A stretch of DNA of 40,543 nt from assembly GCA_002469895.1 (NCBI GenBank), contig DKOA01000020.1, positions 10,484-51,026 on the forward strand, in the 5' to 3' direction. The position numbers were made by a program, and so were the translations under genes. The stretch comes from Opitutia bacterium UBA7374 (lineage in GTDB: Bacteria; Verrucomicrobiota; Verrucomicrobiia; Opitutales; Coraliomargaritaceae). Position 1 is the stretch's first letter. Each line of letters begins with the position of its first letter. Under the pieces are notes generated by a model. The model saw nothing but the letters and a program-made list of their open reading frames with translations. It had not been told where the DNA came from and ran no database searches. Shown here in pieces: positions 24,940-33,734 of this stretch.

Positions 24940-26040
24940 ATGTCACGCATCTACTTATCGCCTCCGGAGATCCGACCGGAGGATTACACTGCTCTTGATG
25001 CGGTCTTAGCTTCTAATTGGGTGGCTCCAGTGGGACCTCATTTGGAGGCGTTTGAATCGGCGATCTGTTCCCGGGTGGATGAAAAGCGTCATGCTGTAGC
25101 GGTTAATTCAGGGACTGCTGCCCTACATTTAGCGCTACTGGTTTTAGGCGTTGGGGCAGGTGATGCTGTTCTGTGCCCGACATTGACTTTTGCCGCGAGT
25201 GCAAATCCCGTTCGTTACTGCGGGGCAGAGCCAATCTTTATTGATAGTGAAGCGCAGAGTTGGAATATGGACCCGGCTCTTCTGGAAGCAGCTCTGCAAT
25301 CGGAAGAAAATATCAAAGCAGTGGTGGTGGTGCATTTGTATGGACAGTGTGCAGAAATGGATGCCATTGAAGCACTTTGCCGAAAGTATAAAGTGGCACT
25401 GATCGAGGATGCGGCGGAGGCGCTGGGTGCGACGTATGAGGGACGGCCTGCAGGCTCTTTTGGAGATCTCTCTTTTTTCTCTTTCAACGGAAACAAGATC
25501 ATCACGACATCGGGGGGTGGCATGCTCCTTTCAGGAAATCGGGACTGGATTGAAAAGGCTCGTTATTTAGCCACTCAGGCACGCCAGCCGGTGCGTCACT
25601 ACGAGCACCGTGAGATTGGCTACAACTACCGATTGAGCAATGTTTTGGCGGCACTGGGGACGAGTCAATTGGCGCGACTGGATGCGATTATCGAACAGCG
25701 AAAGGAACACTATCTAGCGTACAAGGACGCTTTGGGCGGTCTGGATGGATTTGCGATGATGCCTCTAAGGGATAACGGAACGCCCAATTATTGGTTGTCT
25801 TGTGTACAGGTCGGGGATCGGCGGGATGCGATTGTGGAGGCTTTGGAAGCCGAGTCTATTGAAGCGCGCCCAATTTGGAAACCGCTGCACATGCAGCCAG
25901 TATTTACCACGAGCCCGTGCTATGGTGGTGCCCAGGCAGAACGTTTATTTGCAGAGTGGCTCTGCCTGCCCAGTGGTACGAGTTTAACAGCAGCTGAGCG
26001 ACAGCGTGTGATTACGGTTGTCCGTGCCTGCGCGGTTTGA
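24940..26040 (+). CDS. DegT/DnrJ/EryC1-family sugar aminotransferase (PglE/EpsN-like)
   Basis: PLP-dependent aminotransferase acting on nucleotide-linked 4-keto sugars; 366 residues. Signatures are the N-terminal IYLSPPEIRPEDY, VNSGTAALHLAL (about 56-67), the PLP-contacting Asp157 in IEDAAEALGA and the Schiff-base lysine Lys186 in FSFNGNKIITTSGGGM. GYNYRLSNVLAALG lies in the small domain. The adjacent gene encodes a 4,6-dehydratase, so the likely reaction is UDP-4-keto-6-deoxy-GlcNAc to UDP-4-amino-4,6-dideoxy-GlcNAc, as in bacillosamine synthesis. This substrate is inferred from the pair and is not proved by sequence. Confidence 0.92.
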   Translation: MSRIYLSPPEIRPEDYTALDAVLASNWVAPVGPHLEAFESAICSRVDEKRHAVAVNSGTAALHLALLVLGVGAGDAVLCPTLTFAASANPVRYCGAEPIFIDSEAQSWNMDPALLEAALQSEENIKAVVVVHLYGQCAEMDAIEALCRKYKVALIEDAAEALGATYEGRPAGSFGDLSFFSFNGNKIITTSGGGMLLSGNRDWIEKARYLATQARQPVRHYEHREIGYNYRLSNVLAALGTSQLARLDAIIEQRKEHYLAYKDALGGLDGFAMMPLRDNGTPNYWLSCVQVGDRRDAIVEALEAESIEARPIWKPLHMQPVFTTSPCYGGAQAERLFAEWLCLPSGTSLTAAERQRVITVVRACAV

Positions 26041-26065
26041 TGGTTACCATGGGGCATTTAAATTG

Positions 26066-27931
26066 ATGAAACATATTTGGATCCAGCGTATTTTATACCC
26101 GCGGAATTTATCGCTAGTGCTGCTCTATGCAATTATCAGCGCGGTAAGCTATTATATCGGTTATGAACTGCGCTTTGATTTCAGTGTACCGGAGGACTTT
26201 CAGGCCGATCGCCTGTCGACTATCTGGTGGGTCCTGGCTTTGAAGTTAATGCTGCTCATCGCTTTCGGGCAGGTGCATTGTGTGCTGGCATATTTTCGCC
26301 TGCCGGATATGCTACGCTTATTGTCCAGTTTATTGCTGGTCTGTCTGATCCTATTATCGATGTGGTACGTCTATGGCGGATCGGGCGTGCCTCCCCGAGC
26401 GGTTATTTTATCTGATTTTTTGCTGAGCTTTTTAGCTATTGCCGGCTTTCGAGTGCTCTTTCGGGTCAAGGCATCGCGCCGTCTGACCGATTGGTTTGGT
26501 GATCGCTCCTTACAAAATGTGATTGTCGTGGGTGCGGGCGAAGTCGGTGCAACCATCTGCTCTGACTTGATCGATAAGCCGCGCCTGGGGATGCGACCAG
26601 TCGCTTTTTTGGATGATAATGTTTCTAAGGTCGGTCGTTTTATTCACGGTATTGAGGTGGTCGGGACAGTCGATGACTTGTCAGCTGCAGCAAAGCGCTA
26701 TGCTGTGGACAAGGTTGTTATTGCGTTTCCTTCGGCCTCTACAAAGCGTGTTCGTGATGTCTTTGAATTGGCGCGTAGAGTAAATCTGGATGTCGACAGT
26801 GTGCCTGCGTTAACTGATATTATTAGCGGTCGTGCCCGTGTGACGACGCTCCGACCGGTGCAGTTGGAGGATTTGCTGGGTCGAAAACCGGTTAATCTGC
26901 AAAGTGATGCGATTGCTGCAATGCTGACGGGCAAGCGTGTCCTGGTTACGGGTGCAGGCGGTAGTATCGGCCGGGAATTGGTGGTACAGATATTAGAGTA
27001 TGGCCCAGCGGAAATTGTCTGCGTTGATCAAGCGGAAATCGCAATATTTGCCTTACAGCAGGAGGTGCTGCAACCGTCGTTCAGTCCGAGCAAGTGGCAC
27101 AGCTATGTTTTGGACATAGCAAACGAACGCGCCATGAGTAGTCTTTTGGAGAAGCATCAACCGGAAGTCTTCTTTCATGCGGCCGCGCACAAACATGTAA
27201 ATCTTATGGAGGCGCAACCGAGTGAAGCACTACAGAATAACTTTTTTGCTACGGCCGGTCTGGGCGCACTGGCGTCTGCGTTTGGGGTCGATCGATTTGT
27301 TTTGATCTCTACGGACAAGGCGATCAATCCGACAAGTGTTATGGGCGCGAGTAAGCGACTGGCTGAGTTGGCGCTGCGGGAGCGACAGGAAGCGGTGGAA
27401 AATAAGACCAAGTTTATGTCCGTACGATTCGGCAATGTGCTGGGGTCATCCGGCAGCGTGGTGCCCATTTTCCGCAAACAGATTGCAGCGGGTGGTCCGG
27501 TTACGGTGACCGATCCGGAGGTGACTCGTTTCTTTATGACCGTAGAGGAGGCGGTCGGACTGGTTTTGCAAAGTGCTACGCAGGGTGAAGGAGGCGAGAT
27601 TTTTGTATTGGATATGGGTAAGTCGATGAAGATCATCGATCTGGCCAAGCAAATGATTTCTCTGAGTGGTTTACAGGAAGGTGTCGATATTGACATCGAA
27701 ATTTCCGGATTACAACCGGGCGAGAAGCGCTTTGAGGAGGTGCAGCACTTGAGTGAAAAGTTGCAACCGACAAGCCATAGCCAGATTCTGGCTTTCGTTA
27801 CCGAGAGCTCCCCGTCGTATAGGACGGCAGAGGCAATCGAGGTGCTCGAGAAGCAAATTGAAGTGGGCGATCCCGGTGCGTTAAAAAGTGCGATTTGTAC
27901 TTTTGTTCCGGAGTATACGCCTCCTGAATAA
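26066..27931 (+). CDS. Membrane-bound nucleotide-sugar 4,6-dehydratase (PglF/WbpM/CapD family)
   Basis: Converts UDP-GlcNAc to the 4-keto-6-deoxy sugar. I choose the ATG at 26066 (621 residues, MKHIWIQRILYPRN), 25 bp after the aminotransferase stop and with GGGG 11 nt upstream. The frame is open to a TTG at 26018 that would overlap the previous gene. Four hydrophobic helices (about 14-34, 54-74, 83-103 and 114-132) come first. Then follows a degenerate Rossmann domain (VVGAGEVGA, about 154-162) and the catalytic SDR domain with TGAGGSIG at 295-302. The active site is STDKAINPTSVMGASK with Ser415, Met426 (in place of Tyr) and Lys430, the hallmark of this family. Confidence 0.94.
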   Translation: MKHIWIQRILYPRNLSLVLLYAIISAVSYYIGYELRFDFSVPEDFQADRLSTIWWVLALKLMLLIAFGQVHCVLAYFRLPDMLRLLSSLLLVCLILLSMWYVYGGSGVPPRAVILSDFLLSFLAIAGFRVLFRVKASRRLTDWFGDRSLQNVIVVGAGEVGATICSDLIDKPRLGMRPVAFLDDNVSKVGRFIHGIEVVGTVDDLSAAAKRYAVDKVVIAFPSASTKRVRDVFELARRVNLDVDSVPALTDIISGRARVTTLRPVQLEDLLGRKPVNLQSDAIAAMLTGKRVLVTGAGGSIGRELVVQILEYGPAEIVCVDQAEIAIFALQQEVLQPSFSPSKWHSYVLDIANERAMSSLLEKHQPEVFFHAAAHKHVNLMEAQPSEALQNNFFATAGLGALASAFGVDRFVLISTDKAINPTSVMGASKRLAELALRERQEAVENKTKFMSVRFGNVLGSSGSVVPIFRKQIAAGGPVTVTDPEVTRFFMTVEEAVGLVLQSATQGEGGEIFVLDMGKSMKIIDLAKQMISLSGLQEGVDIDIEISGLQPGEKRFEEVQHLSEKLQPTSHSQILAFVTESSPSYRTAEAIEVLEKQIEVGDPGALKSAICTFVPEYTPPE

Positions 27932-27947
27932 AGGCAGAATTGATTGT

Positions 27948-28838
27948 TCAGGGCTGATCGATCGTTTCTTTTGGGTCGAGGCTGTCGCGGAGGCCATCTC
28001 CAAGAAAGTTAAGGGAGAATATGGTGAGAGAGAAAAAGAGAGCGGGAAAAAGGAGCAGCCATGGGGCATCATCGATCTTTTGAGCGCCCTCATGGATAAG
28101 TGTCCCCCAAGATGCGGTCGGTGGCTGTACGCCGAGACCAAGAAAGCTGATGATCGACTCAAGCAAGATAACGGCGGGAATGGTTAGTGTGGTATAAACA
28201 ATAATCTGTCCGGAAAGATTTGGCAGAATGTGACGAAGAAGTATACGGATGTGGCCGGATCCATTGACCCGTGCAGCTTCAATAAAGGGACGACGACGAA
28301 GGATGCGGGTCTGCCCGCGAATAATGCGCGCCATGGTGAGCCATTCGACCAGTCCTATGGCCATGAAGATGAGAAAGATGCTCTTTTGATCGAAGGTTAC
28401 GGTCAGAACAATCACAACCATGGTGAAGGGCAGCGCATAGATTGCATCAACAAAGCGCATCATGAGGGCTTCGCAGCGCTTGCCAATGTATCCGGCGAGT
28501 GCCCCATAGGTGACGCCAACTAGAAGCGCAACGAGGGTAGCAGCAAAGCCCACGCCTATAGAAATACGTCCGCCCACGAGAATTCGAGCGAAAAGATCTC
28601 GGCCGAGACTATCGGTCCCCAGCCAGTGCTTGGCAGAGGGCGGTTGTGCGCCGTAGGCCAGATCCTGTGCTTCGGGACTGGATGTGATTAGGAGGGGTGC
28701 GAAGAGACAGGTCAGTGTGATGCCGAGAAAGAGAAAACCACCGATCCGCGCCATACGATTTTGCAGGAGCCGGCTCCATGCTTGACGCCCGGGGGATGCT
28801 GCAGTGAGAGAATGTGCTTCGCGTTTATGCTTCGTCAT
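27948..28838 (-). CDS. oppC: ABC transporter permease, OppC/DppC type
   Basis: Second inner-membrane subunit of a peptide/nickel-type importer. I take the ATG at 28838 (MTKHKREAHSL, 296 residues). The frame stays open a further 42 bp, but that part overlaps oppB and is not hydrophobic. OppC hallmarks are the N-terminal membrane segment followed by HWLGTDSLGRDLFARIL (the conserved GTDxLGRD motif) and the EAA-type loop EAARVNGSGHIRILLRHILP. Six helices are predicted. The start overlaps the oppB stop by 14 bp. It is the last gene of the run and ends 16 bp from the convergent dehydratase gene, with no terminator visible. Confidence 0.94.
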   Translation of the reverse strand: MTKHKREAHSLTAASPGRQAWSRLLQNRMARIGGFLFLGITLTCLFAPLLITSSPEAQDLAYGAQPPSAKHWLGTDSLGRDLFARILVGGRISIGVGFAATLVALLVGVTYGALAGYIGKRCEALMMRFVDAIYALPFTMVVIVLTVTFDQKSIFLIFMAIGLVEWLTMARIIRGQTRILRRRPFIEAARVNGSGHIRILLRHILPNLSGQIIVYTTLTIPAVILLESIISFLGLGVQPPTASWGTLIHEGAQKIDDAPWLLLFPALFFSLTIFSLNFLGDGLRDSLDPKETIDQP

Positions 28839-29748
28839 GACGCGTTCTGGGTTGCATCCACATCTGTAGGATGTCGGCAATGAGATTAAAGAGGAGGATG
28901 AGCACGGCGTAAAAAAGGACAGTGCCCATGACCACGGGGTAATCTCTATTCAGGGCGCCGTTAACAAAGAACGGCCCCATCCCGGGGATAAAGAAAATGG
29001 TCTCTACGACGAACGAGCCACTGACTAATCCGGCAGCAGCGGGGCCAAGATAAGCTACGACGGGATCCAGAGCGCTGCGCAGAGCGTGACCAAGGAGGAC
29101 TTTGCGCTGGCTCAAGCCTTTGGCATGGGCGGTGCGGATGTAATCTTCTGTCAGTACCTCAAGCAGACCACTGCGGGCGAGTCTGGCGATATAGGCGGCG
29201 TAGAGCAGGCCTAGAGTGATCGCGGGGAGGAGTCGATCCGCGGGGTACGTCCAGCCGAGTGGGTTGAACCAGCCGAGCAAAAGACTAAAGGTGAGGATAA
29301 GAAGGGGGCCGACAACAAATGAGGGGAGGCAGATGCCTGCTGTAGCGGCCATCATGATGCCGGTTTCGGCGTGTCTATGATGGAGGGCAGCGGCAAGAAT
29401 ACCGGCGGGTATACCTATGACGAGAGCAACAAGGAGGGCCCAGCAGCCGAGTTCGAAAGATACAGGAAAGGCTTGGAGGAGGATTTCCTGAACATCCCAG
29501 CCGGGGTATTTGTAGGAGGGGCCTAGATCGCCCTGCAGGAGATTGCCAAGATAACTGAAGTACTGACGGTAGAGCGGTTGATCGAGTCCGTAGTGAGCTT
29601 CGATCTGTTCCTTAATTTCAGTAGAAAGTGGTTTTTCTTCGTCGAATGGACCGCCGGGCGCGACCCGCAGGAGAAAGAAAGTAGCCGTGGCAATTAGCCA
29701 CAATGTGGGTATTGCTTGGAGTAGTCTTCTGATTAGGAGGCGATGCAT
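28825..29748 (-). CDS. oppB: ABC transporter permease, OppB/DppB type
   Basis: First permease subunit of the importer, 307 residues with six helices. It begins with the classic LLIRRLLQAIPTLWLIA and FFLLRVAPGGPFDEEKPLS, followed by the family-typical periplasmic region (AHYGLDQPLYRQYFSYLGNL). The EAA loop that docks the ATPase is DYIRTAHAKGLSQRKVLLGH. It lies 7 bp after oppA and overlaps oppC. No oppD/oppF ATPase genes are found on either side, so the energising subunits must be encoded elsewhere. Confidence 0.94.
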   Translation of the reverse strand: MHRLLIRRLLQAIPTLWLIATATFFLLRVAPGGPFDEEKPLSTEIKEQIEAHYGLDQPLYRQYFSYLGNLLQGDLGPSYKYPGWDVQEILLQAFPVSFELGCWALLVALVIGIPAGILAAALHHRHAETGIMMAATAGICLPSFVVGPLLILTFSLLLGWFNPLGWTYPADRLLPAITLGLLYAAYIARLARSGLLEVLTEDYIRTAHAKGLSQRKVLLGHALRSALDPVVAYLGPAAAGLVSGSFVVETIFFIPGMGPFFVNGALNRDYPVVMGTVLFYAVLILLFNLIADILQMWMQPRTRHDEA

Positions 29749-29755
29749 GAGTGTT

Positions 29756-31414
29756 CTAGTGAACCGCCTTTAGGTGAATTGCCTGATAGGGGTGGTTGTC
29801 GAGCAGGCTGGGATACCAGCCTTGGACTGAGGGGTGAATCAGGCGACTGGTAACGTAGAAGTAGATCGGAATGTAGGGCATCTCCTCAAGGAGGATCGTT
29901 TCTGCCTCTTGAAAGTATTGTTGTCTTTTCTCTGCGCTGTCAGCTTGGGCAGCGGACTGAATGAGGCGATCATACTCCGGGTGGCTCCAGGCACTATGGT
30001 TATTTCCATTATCAGTGGTGCCCAGATCGAGAAAGGTATTCGGGTCGTCGTAGTCGCCGTACCAAGCAGCCCGAAGGATATCAAAGTCACCGGCTTGCCG
30101 GGTGGAGAGGTAGGCCTTCCACTCCTGATTATGCAGGGTGACGTTGATTCCGAGTTGGGTCTTCCACATCTGCTGAATGGCTTCGGCAATGGTGCGATGG
30201 GATTCGCTGGTGTTGTAGAGAAGTTCAAATGCAGGGAATCCGGCTCCATCGGGAAATCCGGCTTCTGCTAGGAGTGAACGTGCTAAGGAAGGATCGTGCG
30301 GTAAACGTGCTTCTGCGTTGTATCCACCGGCATTGGGCGGGGTGAAGTGGTAAGCGGGCTTTTGTCCGGCGCGTAGAATATGCTCGGTGATTTGTTCCCG
30401 ATCGATGGCGTAAGCGAGGGCTTTTCGTACGCGTTTGTCAGCGAGTGGTCCACGCGTGGTATTGAGCATATAGTAGTAGGTGCCGAGGGCCGTATCGATG
30501 TGTAATTGTTCGGGCAGGTTTTCCCGGTACCAGTCAACTCGGTGTACGGGCACTGAGCTGGTGATGTGAAGATAGCCCGCGCGAAAGGCTCGCTCCTCGG
30601 TCTGCATGTCGATCGGCAGAAAGTGGATCCGGTTGAGTGCGGCCTGGGCGACTTCGCGGTAGTGCGGATTACGGGATACAGTGATTCCGTTATTCAGGCG
30701 CCAACTCTCAATTGTGTAGGGGCCGTTGCCAACAAAGTTTCCCGGCTTGGTCCATTTGGAGATGCGTTCGGTCATGCCACCGTGCTGACGGATGGTCGGC
30801 GGATGTACAGGCCACCATGTGTTGTGGGCAAGTAGGCCAAGGAAGTAGGGGGTTGGTGCGGAGAGTTGACAGATCAAGGTCGTCGGATCCGGGGCGTGCA
30901 GACCGACGCTGGAGAAGTCGGTCGTCTCGCCCTTATTGAAAGCTTCGGCTCCGCGCAGTGGATAGAGCATATAGGCATAGGGAGCGCCGAGCGCAGGCGA
31001 GAGTATGCGCTCAATGGAGAAGAGAAAATCCTGAGCGGTGACGGGATCTCCGTTTGACCAACGAGCCTGCGAATCGAGATGAAAGGTATAGGTCAAGCCG
31101 TCTCCGGAGACCTCCCAATACTTGGCCACTCCCGGACGGACGGCCATCGTCTGGGGGTCGAGGGTGGTGAGGCCCTCGAAGAGAGCGAGCATGACCGAGT
31201 ATTCGGTGAGTCCGGTGGTAATGTGTGGATCGAGTGCGGCGGGTTCCGCGCCAATTCCGATGTAGAGTTCCTGATTTTGGCTACCGCGTTCGACATTGGT
31301 TCGGGAGGGCGAGCAGGCTGCGAGGGTCGCCAATGCTGTTGCCAGAAGAAAGCGTTTGGGTTGGCAATATCGCTTTTGAGACAGGCGTTTCAGGTAGAAG
31401 AAAAGGCGATGCAT
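29756..31414 (-). CDS. oppA: Peptide-binding lipoprotein of ABC importer (SBP_bac_5 family)
   Basis: Captures oligopeptides outside the inner membrane and hands them to OppBC; 552 residues. The signal ends in the lipobox LAAC (Cys34). The signal peptide has an unusually long basic n-region (20 residues), and no later Met offers an alternative. Family signatures are YIGIGAEPAALDPHITTGLT, TYTFHLDSQARWSNGDPVTA (the conserved family signature) and KALAYAIDREQI. It lies 14 bp after gdhA and 7 bp before oppB. The context with glutamate dehydrogenase suggests import and catabolism of peptides as a nitrogen and carbon source. Confidence 0.94.
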   Translation of the reverse strand: MHRLFFYLKRLSQKRYCQPKRFLLATALATLAACSPSRTNVERGSQNQELYIGIGAEPAALDPHITTGLTEYSVMLALFEGLTTLDPQTMAVRPGVAKYWEVSGDGLTYTFHLDSQARWSNGDPVTAQDFLFSIERILSPALGAPYAYMLYPLRGAEAFNKGETTDFSSVGLHAPDPTTLICQLSAPTPYFLGLLAHNTWWPVHPPTIRQHGGMTERISKWTKPGNFVGNGPYTIESWRLNNGITVSRNPHYREVAQAALNRIHFLPIDMQTEERAFRAGYLHITSSVPVHRVDWYRENLPEQLHIDTALGTYYYMLNTTRGPLADKRVRKALAYAIDREQITEHILRAGQKPAYHFTPPNAGGYNAEARLPHDPSLARSLLAEAGFPDGAGFPAFELLYNTSESHRTIAEAIQQMWKTQLGINVTLHNQEWKAYLSTRQAGDFDILRAAWYGDYDDPNTFLDLGTTDNGNNHSAWSHPEYDRLIQSAAQADSAEKRQQYFQEAETILLEEMPYIPIYFYVTSRLIHPSVQGWYPSLLDNHPYQAIHLKAVH

Positions 31415-31428
31415 CTTAAGTATACAGA

Positions 31429-32754
31429 TCAGGGAAAGACTCCACGGACCTCGTAAACGTGGTTGATGTGTTCGATCGCCGCAGCATAGGAAGCGATTCG
31501 GAGGTTGCAGTCGAGTCGCTCAGCAGTCTGCAAAACACGTTCGGCAGATCGAGACATGATGGTACGCAAGCGGGCATCAACCTCATCGGGATCCCACGTC
31601 TCGGACTGGCGGTTCTGCTTCCATTCAAAATAACTGACTGTAACCCCGCCGGCATTGCAGAGGATGGCGGGGAGGACTTCGACGCCTTTTTCGAGAAGAT
31701 GGCGTTCTGCTTTGGGCGTAGTTGGTGCATTGGCTGCCTCAACCAGTACTTTACAGCGCATGGTCCGGGCTTCCGGTAGATCGACCATTTGCTCAAGGGC
31801 TGCGGGTATAAAGAGGTCGACTTCGGTGGCGTAGAAGGTTTCGCGGTCAATCGCTTCGGCATGCGGGTAGCCAGCGACGCCACCGGTCTGAGTGACGTAT
31901 TCAGCCAATGTTTCTGCATCAATACCTTTCGGGTTATGAATAGCACCGGTGTGGTCCATGACGGTCCGGAGGGTAGCCCCGAGTGGCTGGAGTAGCCGGG
32001 CCGTCCAGGATCCGACATTGCCATAGCCGATCAGGCTGAAACTCAATTGGTCAATTTGCAGCCCCATCCCGGGAAGTAGGGTCTCGAGAACATAGACGAG
32101 GCCCTGCCCGGTAGCCTTTTCTCTCCCCGCGGAACCGCCAAAACGGAGCGGTTTCCCGGTGACCACGCCGCGCGCTGTCACTTTACTGGAAGATTCAGCG
32201 AAGTTAATATAGGTATCGGCCATCCAAGCCATGACCCGTGCATCGGTGCCGACATCGGGTGCGGGAATATCATAATCCGGGCCGATATTCGTACCGAGAG
32301 CAGCCGTCATACGACGGGTGACGCGCATGAGTTCATCGGCACTGAGAGTGCGAGGGTCTACTTTGAGAGCACCTTTGGCGCCGCCGAAGGGTAGGCGGGC
32401 AAGGGCGCATTTCATGGTCATCAGTAGGGAGAGCGTTTTGACCTCATCAAGCTTGACCTCATGATGATAACGGATGCCTCCTTTGTAGGGGCCGAGTACG
32501 TTATTGTGCTGTACACGGTAGCCTTTAAAAAGCTGCCAACTGCCATCGTCCATTTGCACCGGGCAGTGCACCATGATCTCATTTTTAGGCTGACTCAGGA
32601 TCAATTTAAGGCGGTGCGGCACTGCCAGCTTGTCGGCCGCCTCTAGGACTGAACCAATTGTTTGGAAGTACAGATTATCCTCCTCGTAGCACTCTTGGAG
32701 CTCCAGAAAGATACTGCGAGCGGAACGACAGGCCGGGGTTGTGCAATCTTGCAT
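31429..32754 (-). CDS. gdhA: Glutamate dehydrogenase (Glu/Leu/Phe/Val dehydrogenase family)
   Basis: Oxidatively deaminates glutamate to 2-oxoglutarate and ammonia, or the reverse. It has 441 residues, a normal hexameric GDH length. Substrate-site motifs are GPYKGGIRYH (88-97), MTMKCALARLPFGGAKGAL (112-130; catalytic Lys127 by family) and TDARVMAWM. The Rossmann domain starts SLIGYGNVGSWTARLL. The C-terminal part has EAANAPTTPKAE and ILCNAGGVTVSYFEW. The cofactor (NAD or NADP) is not clear. The N-terminus has three cysteines within 22 residues (positions 4, 9 and 22). It sits 35 bp after the anti-sigma gene and 14 bp before oppA. Confidence 0.95.
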   Translation of the reverse strand: MQDCTTPACRSARSIFLELQECYEEDNLYFQTIGSVLEAADKLAVPHRLKLILSQPKNEIMVHCPVQMDDGSWQLFKGYRVQHNNVLGPYKGGIRYHHEVKLDEVKTLSLLMTMKCALARLPFGGAKGALKVDPRTLSADELMRVTRRMTAALGTNIGPDYDIPAPDVGTDARVMAWMADTYINFAESSSKVTARGVVTGKPLRFGGSAGREKATGQGLVYVLETLLPGMGLQIDQLSFSLIGYGNVGSWTARLLQPLGATLRTVMDHTGAIHNPKGIDAETLAEYVTQTGGVAGYPHAEAIDRETFYATEVDLFIPAALEQMVDLPEARTMRCKVLVEAANAPTTPKAERHLLEKGVEVLPAILCNAGGVTVSYFEWKQNRQSETWDPDEVDARLRTIMSRSAERVLQTAERLDCNLRIASYAAAIEHINHVYEVRGVFP

Positions 32755-32789
32755 AGCCCAAGCTTCGCGGTTCGGCAGGCAAATGCAAG

Positions 32790-33068
32790 CTAGCTTCTAT
32801 GCAGAGTGGAATCTCCGGACTGCTCAGAAAGTAATTTTTTCAGTGCATCTTTGCGATCCGCGTCCATCGGTGGCTCTTTCTCGAGGAGGGATTCTTCCTG
32901 CCTCTTAAAGTTACAGCACATGTCTTGGCTATCGATGACTTGCCTGTTAAACTTCCCGCAAACCGCGCAAAGCTTGATGTGGAACATCAAAAGGAAGCGC
33001 CTAAGAGGCGAGAGATTTTCGTAGTCCTCATTTTGGAGAACTTTGGAGACTTGTTTACAGGTAAGCAT
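32790..33068 (-). CDS. Minimal zinc-finger anti-sigma factor (ZAS/zf-HC2 type)
   Basis: A 92-residue soluble protein. Cys4 (MLTCKQVSKVL) plus His30, Cys34 and Cys37 (HIKLCAVC) form the H-x3-C-x2-C zinc-binding motif of anti-sigma factors. No membrane helix and no cupin domain follow, unlike ChrR; after residue 45 there are only two more adjacent cysteines (CC at 51-52) and a charged tail. It starts 6 bp after the ECF sigma stop, which supports a cognate pair. By family, zinc release or thiol oxidation could free the sigma factor. That role is inference, and how a signal would reach so short a protein is unclear. Confidence 0.8.
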   Translation of the reverse strand: MLTCKQVSKVLQNEDYENLSPLRRFLLMFHIKLCAVCGKFNRQVIDSQDMCCNFKRQEESLLEKEPPMDADRKDALKKLLSEQSGDSTLHRS

Positions 33069-33074
33069 AGTTAA

Positions 33075-33734
33075 TCACATTACATCTGGGCCGGTCCACT
33101 TTTCCTCGAGCAGTTCTTTAAGCTGCTGTCGGGCGCGGTGAAGCAATACCCATAGATAGTTCGGTGTGATATCCATAATCTTACAAACTTCCTCAGTCGT
33201 CATGTCTTCAAGGACACGGAGGACGAATGCCTGACGTGCCGGATTCTTGACGGAATCGATACATTCGCGAAAAACGACCCAGAACTCGGTGTTGTCATAT
33301 TGCTTTCTGGGGTTGAACTGCCAGGGCTCTGGGTTGGTCGTGGCGATACCGCTGAAGCGAAACCAGAAGCTTTCCAGGAGGGTTTCATCTTCGCTATCAA
33401 TATCGACTTTGTTTTCTTTCACCGTCTTTCGAATTTGATCAACGATCTTGTTCCGCATGATGCCGCGCAGCCAAAACTTGATGTCGCGACTGCCATCAAA
33501 TCGATTGAGTGCTTTAATGCCGGCTAAAAACGTGTCTTGGACACAATCCGCGGATGCTTCGGGGTCACGCAAGCGGGACATAGCGAAACCATATAAATAG
33601 TCACTGTAGAGTTCCACCCACTTTTCGGGCGGTGTAATGGGTACTTTGGGTTGTGAGGTCACGGTGCTTTTGCGAGGCACAATGACAGATGCGGCATGCC
33701 CGTCAATGAAAGTCATGTGCGTACTAGAGAACAT
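33075..33734 (-). CDS. ECF-type sigma-70 factor
   Basis: A 219-residue alternative sigma factor. Region 2 occupies about 41-107 (WVELYSDYLYGFAMSRLRDP, CVQDTFLAGIKALNRF, FWLRGIMRNKIVDQIR). Region 4 occupies about 153-212 (TTEEVCKIMDITPNYLWVLL, HRARQQLKELL), a helix-turn-helix that reads the -35 element. A polar linker of about 45 residues separates them, and a basic, possibly flexible stretch of about 35 residues precedes region 2. The TFLAG, NYLWV and HRAR pattern matches ECF factors paired with short zinc-finger proteins. The ATG at 33734 overlaps the DUF1365 stop by 11 bp; an ATG at 33716 is an alternative. It is the fourth gene of the lipid operon, so it may amplify its own transcription. 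Confidence 0.93.
   Translation of the reverse strand: MFSSTHMTFIDGHAASVIVPRKSTVTSQPKVPITPPEKWVELYSDYLYGFAMSRLRDPEASADCVQDTFLAGIKALNRFDGSRDIKFWLRGIMRNKIVDQIRKTVKENKVDIDSEDETLLESFWFRFSGIATTNPEPWQFNPRKQYDNTEFWVVFRECIDSVKNPARQAFVLRVLEDMTTEEVCKIMDITPNYLWVLLHRARQQLKELLEEKWTGPDVM

Noticed and set aside
27175..27696. Minus-strand ORF of 173 codons opposite the dehydratase gene
   Set aside because: Covers the catalytic domain of a clearly real gene in antisense; Ser/Cys-rich random composition.
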